The position numbers were made by a program, and so were the translations under genes. A stretch of DNA of 64,000 bases from Thermococcus nautili (GTDB taxonomy: Archaea; Methanobacteriota_B; Thermococci; Thermococcales; Thermococcaceae), in contig NZ_CP007264.1 in the NCBI RefSeq assembly GCF_000585495.1, positions 1-64,000 on the forward strand, read 5' to 3'. Below, in pieces: positions 12,882-21,492 of the stretch. The first letter of the stretch is position 1; every line of letters begins with the position of its first letter. The notes under the pieces are model-generated. The model saw only the letters and a list, made by a program, of their open reading frames with translations, was not told the origin of the DNA and searched no databases.

Positions 12882-13967
12882 TCAATCTGGGAGTATTATA
12901 CTCTCCCGACCAATCCTTGACTCGACCCAAATCTTCACGTTCGAGCCTATCTTGCTGAAGTCCTCAATGAGCGTGTTGTCGCCGATGACGCTGCCGGGCT
13001 GTATGACGACGCCCTTGCCTATGTGAACGTTTTCTCCTATTATGGCCTCCTTTATCTCGGCACCGTCCTCGATGGTCACGCCTGAAAAGATTACCGAGCG
13101 TTCAATTTTAACGTTTCTGCCTATCTCAACGTCATCACCAATGACCGCGAAGCCCCTGATTTCCGGCTTCCGCAGAACGCAGCGCCTGCCAGTGTAGAGC
13201 GCCCCACCGTACTCAAGGTTGCCCTTAAGGCTTTCGGTTTTCACCTGCGGCAGGATGAGCCGTCCGAGGAAGACATCTTCCGTCGCCTGAAGGTAGCTCG
13301 ACGGCCTTCCGACGTCGTTCCAGTACTCCTTGAAGGGGAACCCGTAGAGCGGAAGGTCGTTTTCGAGCATCCTCGGGAAGAGGTCCCTGGAGAAGTCGAA
13401 GTTCTTGTTCTTGGGAACGTGGTCGAACGCTTCGGGCTCAAAGACGTAGATACCAGCGTTGACGAGGTTGCTGAAGACCTCCTCCGGCCTGGGCTTTTCC
13501 TTGAACTGCTGAATCCTGCCGTCCTCGTCTATTATCGCTATCCCGTACTGCGTCGGGTCGTCAACCTCGGAAAGCGCTATCGTGGCGAGGGCCTTTTTCT
13601 TTTTGTGATACTCGTAGAGCGCCCGCAGGTCGAGGTTTGTCAGCACATCGCTTGAAACGACCAGAAAGGTGTCGTCCATGTGCTTGACGACCTTCTTGGT
13701 GGCCCCGGCGGTTCCGAGCTTCACGTTGTCCTTGTTGGAGTAGTGAATCTCTATCCCCCACTCGCTCCCGTCGCCGAAGTAGTCGATTATGCGCTCCTTA
13801 AGGTAGCCGACAAGAACGTAAACCTCATCGACCCCGGCCTCGATGAGGCTCTGGAGGGCGTACTCCATCAGGGGTCTGTTGAAGAAGGGTATCATTGGCT
13901 TGGGCCTGTACACGGTCAGGGGAAGAAGCCTCGTTCCCTTGCCTCCGGCCAAAATCACTGCCTTCAT
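12882..13967 (-). CDS. Sugar-phosphate nucleotidyltransferase with left-handed beta-helix
   Basis: Activates a sugar-1-phosphate to an NDP-sugar, mannose-1-P guanylyltransferase or glucose-1-P thymidylyl/uridylyltransferase-like. The N-terminal catalytic domain has AGGKGTRLLPLTVYRPKPMIPF, a GTAGA motif and EKPRPEE. From about residue 255 hexapeptide repeats (VEIGRNVKIERSVIF, GENVHIGKGVVIQPGSVIG) form a beta-helix. The start is placed at the second Met, with GGTG repeats upstream. TATA on the minus strand is AAGTATTTTAAC at about 14002-14013. Nucleotide and sugar specificity cannot be read from sequence. Confidence 0.92.
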   Translation of the reverse strand: MKAVILAGGKGTRLLPLTVYRPKPMIPFFNRPLMEYALQSLIEAGVDEVYVLVGYLKERIIDYFGDGSEWGIEIHYSNKDNVKLGTAGATKKVVKHMDDTFLVVSSDVLTNLDLRALYEYHKKKKALATIALSEVDDPTQYGIAIIDEDGRIQQFKEKPRPEEVFSNLVNAGIYVFEPEAFDHVPKNKNFDFSRDLFPRMLENDLPLYGFPFKEYWNDVGRPSSYLQATEDVFLGRLILPQVKTESLKGNLEYGGALYTGRRCVLRKPEIRGFAVIGDDVEIGRNVKIERSVIFSGVTIEDGAEIKEAIIGENVHIGKGVVIQPGSVIGDNTLIEDFSKIGSNVKIWVESRIGRESIILPD

Positions 13968-13989
13968 CTTGCACCGCACCGCTTTATTG

Positions 13990-14013
13990 TATCACTCTCA
14001 GTTAAAATACTTT
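13990..14013 (-). promoter_or_regulatory. Degenerate glycolytic motif (TGM-like) and TATA
   Basis: TATCAC, five bases, then GTTAAA matches the Thermococcales glycolytic motif TATCAC-N5-GTGATA in 10 of 12 defined positions. It lies downstream of the nucleotidyltransferase TATA box, the position in which the sugar regulator TrmBL1/Tgr represses. With two mismatches this is a weak candidate. Confidence 0.3.
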
Positions 14014-14209
14014 GCGCCCTTCGTCGTTCATTCACATGGATGCGTCCATGAGCCCATTGATGACCATTACTCGGTTTAGTAGTTGACAACTCTGCCCAAA
14101 AAATTCGACGTTATATCAGACGATGACCCTTTAATCGCCCAGTTGATGGTCACAACGACGAAGGAACTTTAAATAGGTAAGATGCACACATCCGATGGAG
14201 GCGACAAAA

Positions 14210-16087
14210 ATGGACGCCCTTGAAAAGCTTAGGGAACTCCTCCCCGAAGAACAGTTCGAGAAGGTTAAGGCGATAGACAACCCCGAGCTTCACGCTTTTT
14301 TGGCGGAGTGGATTGAGTGGCTCGAGCCGAGCAAGGTTTTCGTCTGCACCGACAGCGAAGAGGACGAGCAGTACGTCCGCTGGAAGGCCCTCTACTATGG
14401 AGAAGAGAAGATGCTCGAAACGCCGAACCACACCGTCCACTACGACAACTACTACGACCAGGCCAGGGACAAGGCCAACACCAAGCTCCTCGTCCCCGGC
14501 GGAAAGGAGATTCCCTTCCTCAACACCAAGGACCGCGACGAGGGTTTGAAGGAGATTAGGGAGCTCATGAAGGGCGTCATGAAAGGCAAGGAACTCTTCA
14601 TATGCTTCTTCGTTCTCGGGCCCAAGAACTCGATATTCACCATTCCGGCCGTCCAGCTCACCGACTCTGCCTACGTCGCCCACTCCGAGTTCATACTCTA
14701 CAGAAAGGGCTACGAGGAGTTCAAGCGCCTCGGAAGGAACGCGAAGTTCTTCCGCTTCGTCCACTCGGCAGGAGAGCTCGACGAGAGGAAGACCAGCAAG
14801 AATCTGGACAAGAGGAGGATTTACATCGACCTCGTGGATGACACCGTTTACTCCGTCAACACCCAGTACGGTGGCAACACCATCGGTTTGAAGAAGCTCG
14901 CCTTCAGGCTCACCATTCAGAAGGCGGTCAAAGAGGGCTGGCTCAGCGAGCACATGTTCCTAATGAGGGTCAACGGCCCGAACGGCAGGAAGACCTACTT
15001 CACCGGTGCATATCCAAGCATGTGCGGTAAGACCTCCACCGCCATGATTCCCTGGGAGAACATCGTTGGAGACGACCTTACGTTTATCCTCCCGGTCAAC
15101 GGCGTCGCCCGCGGTGCCAACGTCGAGAAGGGCGTTTTCGGCATAATCCAGGGCGTCAACCCCGAGGACGACCCGATAATCTGGAAGGTCCTGCACTCAC
15201 CGGTCGAGATAATCTTCTCGAACGTCCTCGTCAAGGACGGAAAGCCCTACTGGAACGAGATGGGCGTCGAGATTCCGGAGGAGGGAGAGAACCACAGCGG
15301 GAAGTGGTGGAAGGGCAAGAAGGATAAAGAAGGCAACGAGATACCGCCGAGTCACAAGAACGCGCGCTTCACGGTTTCTCTCGAGCACTTCCCGAACGTG
15401 GATTTGGAAGCCCTTGAGAACCCGTGCGGTGTGGAAGTCGGCGGAATGATTTTCGGCGGCCGCGATAAGGACACCTGGCCCCCGGTGAGGGAAGCCTTTG
15501 ACTGGAAGCACGGTGTTATAACTATGGGCGCCTCGCTTGAGAGCGAGACGACGGCGGCGACCCTTGGGAAGGAAGGCGTTAGGGCCTTTAACCCGATGGC
15601 CATACTCGACTTCATGAGCGTCCCGCTCGGCGAGTACATCGAGAACTACCTGAGGTTCGGCGAGAAGCTGAGGAAAGCGCCGAAGATATTCGCCGTCAAC
15701 TACTTCCTCCGCGACGAGAACGGCAACTGGCTCAACCACAAGCTCGACAAAGCGGTGTGGCTCAAGTGGATGGAGTTAAGAGTTCACGGCGACGTTGATG
15801 CAATCGAGACGCCGATAGGCTACATTCCCAAGTACGAGGACTTGGCAAGGCTCTTCAAGGAGGTTCTCAACAAGGACTACAGCAGGGAAGCCTACGAGAA
15901 GCAGTTCACGATAAGGGTTCCAGAACTGCTCGCCAAGATTGAGCGCATAGAGAAAATCTACCGCGAGAAGGTCAAGGAAGTTCCCGAGGAGCTCTTCCGG
16001 GTTCTCGAGGAGGAGAGGAAGAGGCTCCTTGAGGCAAGGGAGAAGTACGGCGACTACATAAGCCCGTTCGTTTTGGAGCGGGCATGA
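14210..16087 (+). CDS. pckG: Phosphoenolpyruvate carboxykinase (GTP)
   Basis: Interconverts oxaloacetate plus GTP with PEP, CO2 and GDP, for gluconeogenesis or C4 interconversion. The GTP-binding kinase loop PSMCGKTSTAM lies near residue 269, and the length of about 625 residues fits GTP-type PEPCK. The start is the ATG preceded by GGAGGCGA; the upstream in-frame ATG lies within that site. TATA is CTTTAAATAGG at about 14167-14177, leaving a very short leader. Only a weak TATCA-type sequence is visible upstream, so TrmBL1 activation cannot be claimed. Confidence 0.96.
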   Translation: MDALEKLRELLPEEQFEKVKAIDNPELHAFLAEWIEWLEPSKVFVCTDSEEDEQYVRWKALYYGEEKMLETPNHTVHYDNYYDQARDKANTKLLVPGGKEIPFLNTKDRDEGLKEIRELMKGVMKGKELFICFFVLGPKNSIFTIPAVQLTDSAYVAHSEFILYRKGYEEFKRLGRNAKFFRFVHSAGELDERKTSKNLDKRRIYIDLVDDTVYSVNTQYGGNTIGLKKLAFRLTIQKAVKEGWLSEHMFLMRVNGPNGRKTYFTGAYPSMCGKTSTAMIPWENIVGDDLTFILPVNGVARGANVEKGVFGIIQGVNPEDDPIIWKVLHSPVEIIFSNVLVKDGKPYWNEMGVEIPEEGENHSGKWWKGKKDKEGNEIPPSHKNARFTVSLEHFPNVDLEALENPCGVEVGGMIFGGRDKDTWPPVREAFDWKHGVITMGASLESETTAATLGKEGVRAFNPMAILDFMSVPLGEYIENYLRFGEKLRKAPKIFAVNYFLRDENGNWLNHKLDKAVWLKWMELRVHGDVDAIETPIGYIPKYEDLARLFKEVLNKDYSREAYEKQFTIRVPELLAKIERIEKIYREKVKEVPEELFRVLEEERKRLLEAREKYGDYISPFVLERA

Positions 16088-16124
16088 CAAGCTTTTTATT
16101 TGGCCCCATTTTCATATTTTTCCG

Positions 16125-17480
16125 ATGAGGGTTGGGGAGCTCCATGGATACCCGATTTCGGTTGAGGTTTTCCTGAGAGACGGAGAGCTCACCATGATGC
16201 CCTCAGTTTACACTCATGAAAGGGGCTGGATGAAGTTCGGGGAGGCCCCGGGAACGGCACTCCTTGAGTGGCTCCTCCTCCTGCCGGTCGGGCATCATGA
16301 AGGTAGCTACGTCCCACCGGTTCCGCTGAGATGGAAGTTTCGAACGGCCAGGGACTACGTTTGCATAGCCGGGGCGTGCATGGGCTGGGATAAGCTCCTT
16401 AAAGAATCGCTCACCATGGCATACCGGTTCCTCCGGGACTATGCAGGGAAAATAAACCGGCTCCTACTGAAAAGCGGCCATAGACCCATTGACTACCGGG
16501 AACTGGGAAACGCGTACAGGATGGCGAGGGAGGTTTACAGGAAGAGATACGGGGAGCCGTGGTTCCTGCTGAGACCGAAGTTTCGGGGCAGGGTACTCGA
16601 GTTCTGGATTGACTTTTCAACCCACGATTCCTGCGACCTCGAATATGCGTGGGGCGAGCTCAGGGTCACGGGAATCCCCCTCGGGAGCTGGCACATAGAT
16701 GTGCAGGAAGGTGCGTGTGTGGACTTCTACGGCTTCGTTCAGGAGCTCCTCGACGTGGCGTGTTCGATTGTTCGGGGACACCGTGAACTCCACGTTTACA
16801 ACCTTGAAGACGCCCTGGACGAAAATCTGCCCGTGAGAGAGGATTCGCTAATCATTAGAACCTCCCTTTTCTTCCAGTTCCTCGACTTCTACTTCGAGGT
16901 GCCGCGGGAGAGGAATGTTGTAAGGATACACCTCGTGAACAATATGGGTGACTGGTTTCCGAGGGCCAAGACGGTTGAGGTGCCCCTGAGCGATTTTATT
17001 CGCGACGTTATCGAGCTTGGTAGGTGGTACTTTGAGAACTTCGAGGTCTTCTGGAAGGTTGAGGAGACAATCTCCAAGTCCACAAAGGTGGACTACTACA
17101 CGACTCTAATGAACGTGTACCTCTCAACACTTGGAACCATGAAGAAGAGGAGGGGAAAGGAGCGCGTTCCGGGCCCCCTCACGAAGAGGTACCGCGCATG
17201 GACAATTTGGTGCAGGGACGACGAACTGCCCGTTGAAGTCGGGGGTCGCACTTTCAAGCTCCGGGAACTGACTTCAGAGCCATTCAAGCTGGTGGATGAA
17301 ATAAAGGCCGAGCTAACAAAGATATACGGTAGGTACCGGAACCCCTTCTTGGAAAGGGGCGACACGTTTGAAATCCGGCTAAAAGCCTCCCTGAAAGACC
17401 TCCCCGGTTCGGAACTCGTCCTGACATTAGAGAGATACCATAAGGGGACGTATCAGCTCGTAAAAATCCGGGTCCTTTGA
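16125..17480 (+). CDS. Conserved-looking protein of unknown function
   Basis: Soluble protein of 451 residues, not recognised. No signal peptide, transmembrane helix, P-loop or metal-binding cluster stands out. It alternates beta-rich segments (RGRVLEFWIDFSTHD, VRIHLVNNMGDW) with charged helices, and ends in a beta strand. A TATA-like stretch (CTTTTTATTT) lies about 30 bases before the ATG, so it has its own promoter between pckG and malP. Codon usage resembles the neighbours, so it does not look foreign. Confidence 0.8.
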   Translation: MRVGELHGYPISVEVFLRDGELTMMPSVYTHERGWMKFGEAPGTALLEWLLLLPVGHHEGSYVPPVPLRWKFRTARDYVCIAGACMGWDKLLKESLTMAYRFLRDYAGKINRLLLKSGHRPIDYRELGNAYRMAREVYRKRYGEPWFLLRPKFRGRVLEFWIDFSTHDSCDLEYAWGELRVTGIPLGSWHIDVQEGACVDFYGFVQELLDVACSIVRGHRELHVYNLEDALDENLPVREDSLIIRTSLFFQFLDFYFEVPRERNVVRIHLVNNMGDWFPRAKTVEVPLSDFIRDVIELGRWYFENFEVFWKVEETISKSTKVDYYTTLMNVYLSTLGTMKKRRGKERVPGPLTKRYRAWTIWCRDDELPVEVGGRTFKLRELTSEPFKLVDEIKAELTKIYGRYRNPFLERGDTFEIRLKASLKDLPGSELVLTLERYHKGTYQLVKIRVL

Positions 17481-17530
17481 ACTTCGTCGAACGCCGAGCG
17501 ACAGAGTTTTTAAGGTTCGCGAGAAATTAG

Positions 17531-17547
17531 TATCACCCATGATGATA
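17531..17547 (+). promoter_or_regulatory. Thermococcales glycolytic motif (TrmBL1/Tgr site) of malP
   Basis: TATCAC-CCATG-ATGATA matches TATCAC-N5-GTGATA with one mismatch. It lies between the TATA-like TTTTTAAGG (about 17508-17516) and the start of maltodextrin phosphorylase. In T. kodakarensis the regulator Tgr/TrmBL1 represses glycolytic genes when the motif is downstream of TATA and activates gluconeogenic genes when it is upstream; this arrangement predicts repression, relieved by maltodextrins. Confidence 0.75.
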
Positions 17548-17560
17548 CGCGGTGGTTTCT

Positions 17561-20059
17561 ATGGCGAGGGTTGACGAGTGCACTTATGAAACAATTCGTG
17601 AGAGACTTCCGAGTCCGCTCAGGGGGCTCGCTGATTTAGCTTACAACTACTGGTGGAGCTGGAACAGAAGGGCTACGAAGCTCTGGGAAAAGATAGACCC
17701 CGAGCACTGGGCCGAGTACAAGAACCCTGTGAAGCTTCTCCTCGACACGCCCCCCCACAGGTTCCGCGAGCTCCTTCGTGATGACGACTTCATGAACCTC
17801 TACGAGCTCGTCATGGAGCAGTTTGAGGACTACATGAACCCGGACTCAACTTGGTTTTCGACCAACTATCCAAACTGGGACAAGCCGATTGTGTACCTGT
17901 GCATGGAGTACGGCATAAGCAAGAGCCTCCCCATTTACTCCGGCGGGCTCGGCATCTTGGCCGGCGACCACGTCAAGACCGCGAGCGACCTCGGGCTTCC
18001 CTTCATAGCCGTCGGCCTGCTCTACAAGCACGGCTACTTCCGTCAGGAGATAGACGAAAACGGAAACCAGATTGAGGTTTTCCCGGAGTACAGACCTGAA
18101 GAGATGCCGATAAAGCCCGTCCTCGACAGGAACGGGGAGAGGCTCCTAATTGAGGTGCCGATTGAGGACAGGACGGTCTACGCGAGGGCCTTCGAGGTTC
18201 AGGTCGGCAGGGTGAGGATTTACCTCCTCGACACCGACGTCCCCGAGAACGGCGAGGACGACAGGAAGATATGCGACTACCTCTACAACGCCGAGATGGA
18301 CAAGAGGATAAAGCAGGAAATCCTCCTCGGCATCGGTGGAATGAGACTGTTAAAGGCCCTGGGAATAGAGCCCGGCGTCGTCCACCTCAACGAGGGGCAT
18401 CCGGCCTTCGCGAACCTCCAGAGGATTGCATGGCTCATGGACGAGGGCCTCACGTTCACCGAGGCGCTGAGCGTCGTCAGGGGAACGACGGTCTTTACGA
18501 CTCACACGCCCGTTCCGGCCGGCCACGACAGGTTTCCGATTGAGGAGGTTCGGAAAAGACTCGCCAAGTTCCTCGAAGGCAGGGAAGAGCTCCTCGAACT
18601 CGGCAGGGAGGGGGACCACCTCAACATGACCCTTCTAGCGATTAGAACGTCGAGCTACGTTAACGGTGTCAGCAGACTGCACGCAGAAGTGAGCAGAAGG
18701 ATGTGGCAGGACCTCTGGCCTGGAGTTCCGCTCGACGAGATACCCATCGAACCAATAACCAACGGCGTCCACACGATGACGTGGGTTCACAACGAGATGA
18801 GGAAGCTCTTCGACCGCTACATCGGCAAGGTCTGGCGCGAGCACACGAACCTTGAAGGTATCTGGTACGCCGTCGAGAGGATTCCCGATGAAGAGCTCTG
18901 GGAAGCCCACCTCGAGGCTAAGAGGCAGTTCATTGAGCTCCTCAGGAGGAAGGCGATGGAGCGGAACGAGCGTCTCGGAACCGACGACCCGATTCCGGCC
19001 ATAGACGAGAACGCGCTCATAATAGGCTTCGCGAGGCGCTTTGCAACATACAAGCGCGCGGTTCTTCTTCTCACGGACCTCGACAGGCTCAGAAAGCTCC
19101 TGAACGACCCGACGAGGCCCGTCTATATCGTCTTCGGCGGAAAGGCCCACCCCAACGACTGGGGAGGCAAGGAGTTCCTGAGGAGGATTTACGAGGTCAG
19201 CAAGATGCCCGAGTTCAGGGGCAAGATATTCGTCATGGAAAACTACGACATGGGAAGCGCGAGGCTCATGGTTGCAGGTGTCGACGTCTGGCTGAACACG
19301 CCGAGGCGACCCCTCGAAGCTAGCGGGACGAGCGGAATGAAGGCTGGATTGAACGGGGTTTTGAACGCGAGCATCTTTGACGGCTGGTGGGTCGAGGGCT
19401 ACAACGGAAAGAACGGCTGGGTCATAGGCGAGGAGAGCACAGAGCCCGAGAGCGAGGCCGACGACGTTAAAGATGCCCAGGCCCTCTACGACCTCCTTGA
19501 GAGGGAGATAATCCCGACCTACTACGGCAACAGGCCGAAGTGGATTTACATGATGAAGGAGAGCATAAAGAGCATCGCCCCGAGGTTCAGTACGCACAGA
19601 ATGGTCAAGGAGTACATGGACAAGTTCTACTCAAAGGCCATGAGCAACCACATATGGCTCACGAGGGAGAACTACCGGGGCGCGAGGGAGATAGCCGAGT
19701 GGAAGGACCGCGTAACCGAGTCGTGGCCGAAGGTGGGCTTCGTTGACGTTAAGGTCTTCGACGACCGCTCAGGCCTTGAGGTGACGGTTGACCTCGACGG
19801 GCTGAAGCCTGAAGACGTTCGCGTCGAGCTCTACTATGGAGTCAGGGCGGAGGGGTACCACATAGAGAGGCCGCACATCGTCGAGCTCAGGCATCCGAAG
19901 CGGCTCGAAGGTGGAAAGTGGCTCTACACCTACCGCGGAAGCGCGCTGAGGCACCTCGGAGACCCCTGCTGGCACTACGCGTTGCGCGTTTACCCGCACC
20001 ACGAGAAGCTTCCCCACAAGTTCCTGCTCGGCCTCGTGAAGTGGGTTGGCCTGGACTGA
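17561..20059 (+). CDS. malP: Maltodextrin (alpha-glucan) phosphorylase
   Basis: Phosphorolysis of maltodextrins or glycogen to glucose-1-phosphate. Long GlgP-like enzyme of about 832 residues. The substrate region MEYGISKSLPIYSGGLGILAG is near residue 125, with the pyridoxal-phosphate lysine in GTSGMKAGLNG near residue 592 and NGVHTMTWV in between. The start is placed at ATG (MARVDE) after GGTGGTT. The glycolytic motif upstream links it to sugar availability, in line with its role in starch use. Confidence 0.95.
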   Translation: MARVDECTYETIRERLPSPLRGLADLAYNYWWSWNRRATKLWEKIDPEHWAEYKNPVKLLLDTPPHRFRELLRDDDFMNLYELVMEQFEDYMNPDSTWFSTNYPNWDKPIVYLCMEYGISKSLPIYSGGLGILAGDHVKTASDLGLPFIAVGLLYKHGYFRQEIDENGNQIEVFPEYRPEEMPIKPVLDRNGERLLIEVPIEDRTVYARAFEVQVGRVRIYLLDTDVPENGEDDRKICDYLYNAEMDKRIKQEILLGIGGMRLLKALGIEPGVVHLNEGHPAFANLQRIAWLMDEGLTFTEALSVVRGTTVFTTHTPVPAGHDRFPIEEVRKRLAKFLEGREELLELGREGDHLNMTLLAIRTSSYVNGVSRLHAEVSRRMWQDLWPGVPLDEIPIEPITNGVHTMTWVHNEMRKLFDRYIGKVWREHTNLEGIWYAVERIPDEELWEAHLEAKRQFIELLRRKAMERNERLGTDDPIPAIDENALIIGFARRFATYKRAVLLLTDLDRLRKLLNDPTRPVYIVFGGKAHPNDWGGKEFLRRIYEVSKMPEFRGKIFVMENYDMGSARLMVAGVDVWLNTPRRPLEASGTSGMKAGLNGVLNASIFDGWWVEGYNGKNGWVIGEESTEPESEADDVKDAQALYDLLEREIIPTYYGNRPKWIYMMKESIKSIAPRFSTHRMVKEYMDKFYSKAMSNHIWLTRENYRGAREIAEWKDRVTESWPKVGFVDVKVFDDRSGLEVTVDLDGLKPEDVRVELYYGVRAEGYHIERPHIVELRHPKRLEGGKWLYTYRGSALRHLGDPCWHYALRVYPHHEKLPHKFLLGLVKWVGLD

Positions 20060-20186
20060 ATGTTCCAAAGCCACGCTCCAATTCGAATAAAGATTTCAAA
20101 TTTCTAAATTTTTAAGGGGAATCGCACGGTAAAGCTTTTAATTTTCAGGTTTCCATTCGAAAGGAAAGCTCTTAGGGGTGGTTGGG

Positions 20187-21491
20187 ATGGATGAAATAAG
20201 GAAGTGGACGCTGTACCTGATGTTCCTCGTTGCCGGATTTGCAACGGGGATAGGAACAATTGGGCTGTTTCCCCAGTTCTGGATGGAATATGGACTAACG
20301 GGGCTTGTAGTGCATCTGCTGTTCCTGGCCGTGTTTACGTACGTTGCTATAACAGAGGCAGAGAAGGTCATAAAATCGGGCTACTACTTCGTTGAGCTCT
20401 ACAACAAAGTTCTAAGAAAACCCGCCATGATGCTCGCAGTGCTGGCGATGATAGTCGTGTTCCTCTCATACTATACCGCCAACACCATGCTCGTTCTCCT
20501 GTCTCCAATCGTTGGAACAGGGACCATCGGAAGGCTCATAGCTAAGGTCCTGATGGTGGCGATAGTCTTCATCGTCCTGACGAGGGCCAAGGAGAAGACG
20601 TTCACGATAATGGCAGCGGGTTCAATGGTACTCGTTATCTCAGTCGTCGTTACGACTGTGGCATTCGTGTCGAAGATTCCGCCGACCGCGGCGTTTCTGG
20701 GTATGGCAAAGCACATGATAATGAGCAGACACCCGATAACTGTAGACCTTGTAATGGCCGCCATTGAGAAGGCCATCTACGGTGTCGGCCTTGGATTTGC
20801 CTTCTACCTGATGCTCGGCAGTTTCATGAACGAGCGCTTCAACGCCAAGCTCATCATTGGGGCGGGTGTTATTATACAAACCATCATCGGCCTCCTCGCC
20901 ACAATTACGATGGTCTACGCCATAGCCCCCTCTACCCCGGAGGAGCTCTTGAAGTACGTGTACGGTGGAGAGGAAGGAGCAATTCACCTCATGGGACAGC
21001 TCCCAACGATTCTCGCCGACTACAAAGGTCTTCTGCTGCTGATAGCGGTTTCAATATTCCTCGCTGGAATCACCAGCATACTTCCGATATCGGAAGTTGG
21101 ACTCCAGATAATAGAGTTCAACACCAGAGTTGGAAGGAACAGGGCAGCCATGTATCTGATGGGACTGGTGCTGCTGGTGGGCGTTCCAGATTCAGTACCC
21201 AGCTTGGCCCAAGCACTGTTGCTCGGGGTCTCTACCGCAGTGTTCTTCACGGCAGTTTTTGAGTACATCCCTGTGATTTCAAATAACGTTGAGCGGGTTA
21301 CCGGAATTCAGCCAAGCACCACTCAGAAGGTAGCGGGGACCATTCTCTTCGTCGCCCTCATACCAATGGGGCTCTACTCCCTCTACACAACGGTCAAATC
21401 TGGAGGGGTTAACTGGATTGGTGCCCTGCTCGCAGTAGTGCTTGTTGGATTCGGTGCGCTGGGCAACGAAATATTTGGAAAGAAAGAATGA
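20187..21491 (+). CDS. NSS/SNF-family sodium-dependent transporter
   Basis: Membrane protein of about 434 residues with about 11-12 transmembrane helices. The first helix contains GIGTIGLFPQFWMEYG, resembling the unwound Gly-rich TM1 of neurotransmitter:sodium symporters (GxGNxWRFP). Prokaryotic members import amino acids with Na+. The start is the ATG after GGGGTGGTT. It stands alone between malP and the convergent gltX gene, two bases away. Substrate unknown. Confidence 0.75.
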   Translation: MDEIRKWTLYLMFLVAGFATGIGTIGLFPQFWMEYGLTGLVVHLLFLAVFTYVAITEAEKVIKSGYYFVELYNKVLRKPAMMLAVLAMIVVFLSYYTANTMLVLLSPIVGTGTIGRLIAKVLMVAIVFIVLTRAKEKTFTIMAAGSMVLVISVVVTTVAFVSKIPPTAAFLGMAKHMIMSRHPITVDLVMAAIEKAIYGVGLGFAFYLMLGSFMNERFNAKLIIGAGVIIQTIIGLLATITMVYAIAPSTPEELLKYVYGGEEGAIHLMGQLPTILADYKGLLLLIAVSIFLAGITSILPISEVGLQIIEFNTRVGRNRAAMYLMGLVLLVGVPDSVPSLAQALLLGVSTAVFFTAVFEYIPVISNNVERVTGIQPSTTQKVAGTILFVALIPMGLYSLYTTVKSGGVNWIGALLAVVLVGFGALGNEIFGKKE

Positions 21492-21492
21492 A

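Noticed and set aside
14100-14140. Glycolytic motif upstream of pckG (TATCAGACGATGACC)
   Set aside because: Matches TATCAC-N5-GTGATA too poorly in the second half to be claimed.
13968-14160. Box C/D RNA suggested by TGATGA-like bases in the divergent region before pckG
   Set aside because: No CTGA box at a suitable distance and no terminal stem.
14150-14953. Long open frame of 267 codons on the minus strand opposite pckG
   Set aside because: Mirror frame of a GC-rich gene; no ribosome binding site, Leu/Val/Glu-rich antisense composition, and pckG is certain.
18635-19597. 320-codon minus-strand frame opposite malP
   Set aside because: Antisense shadow of a conserved enzyme; no start signals.
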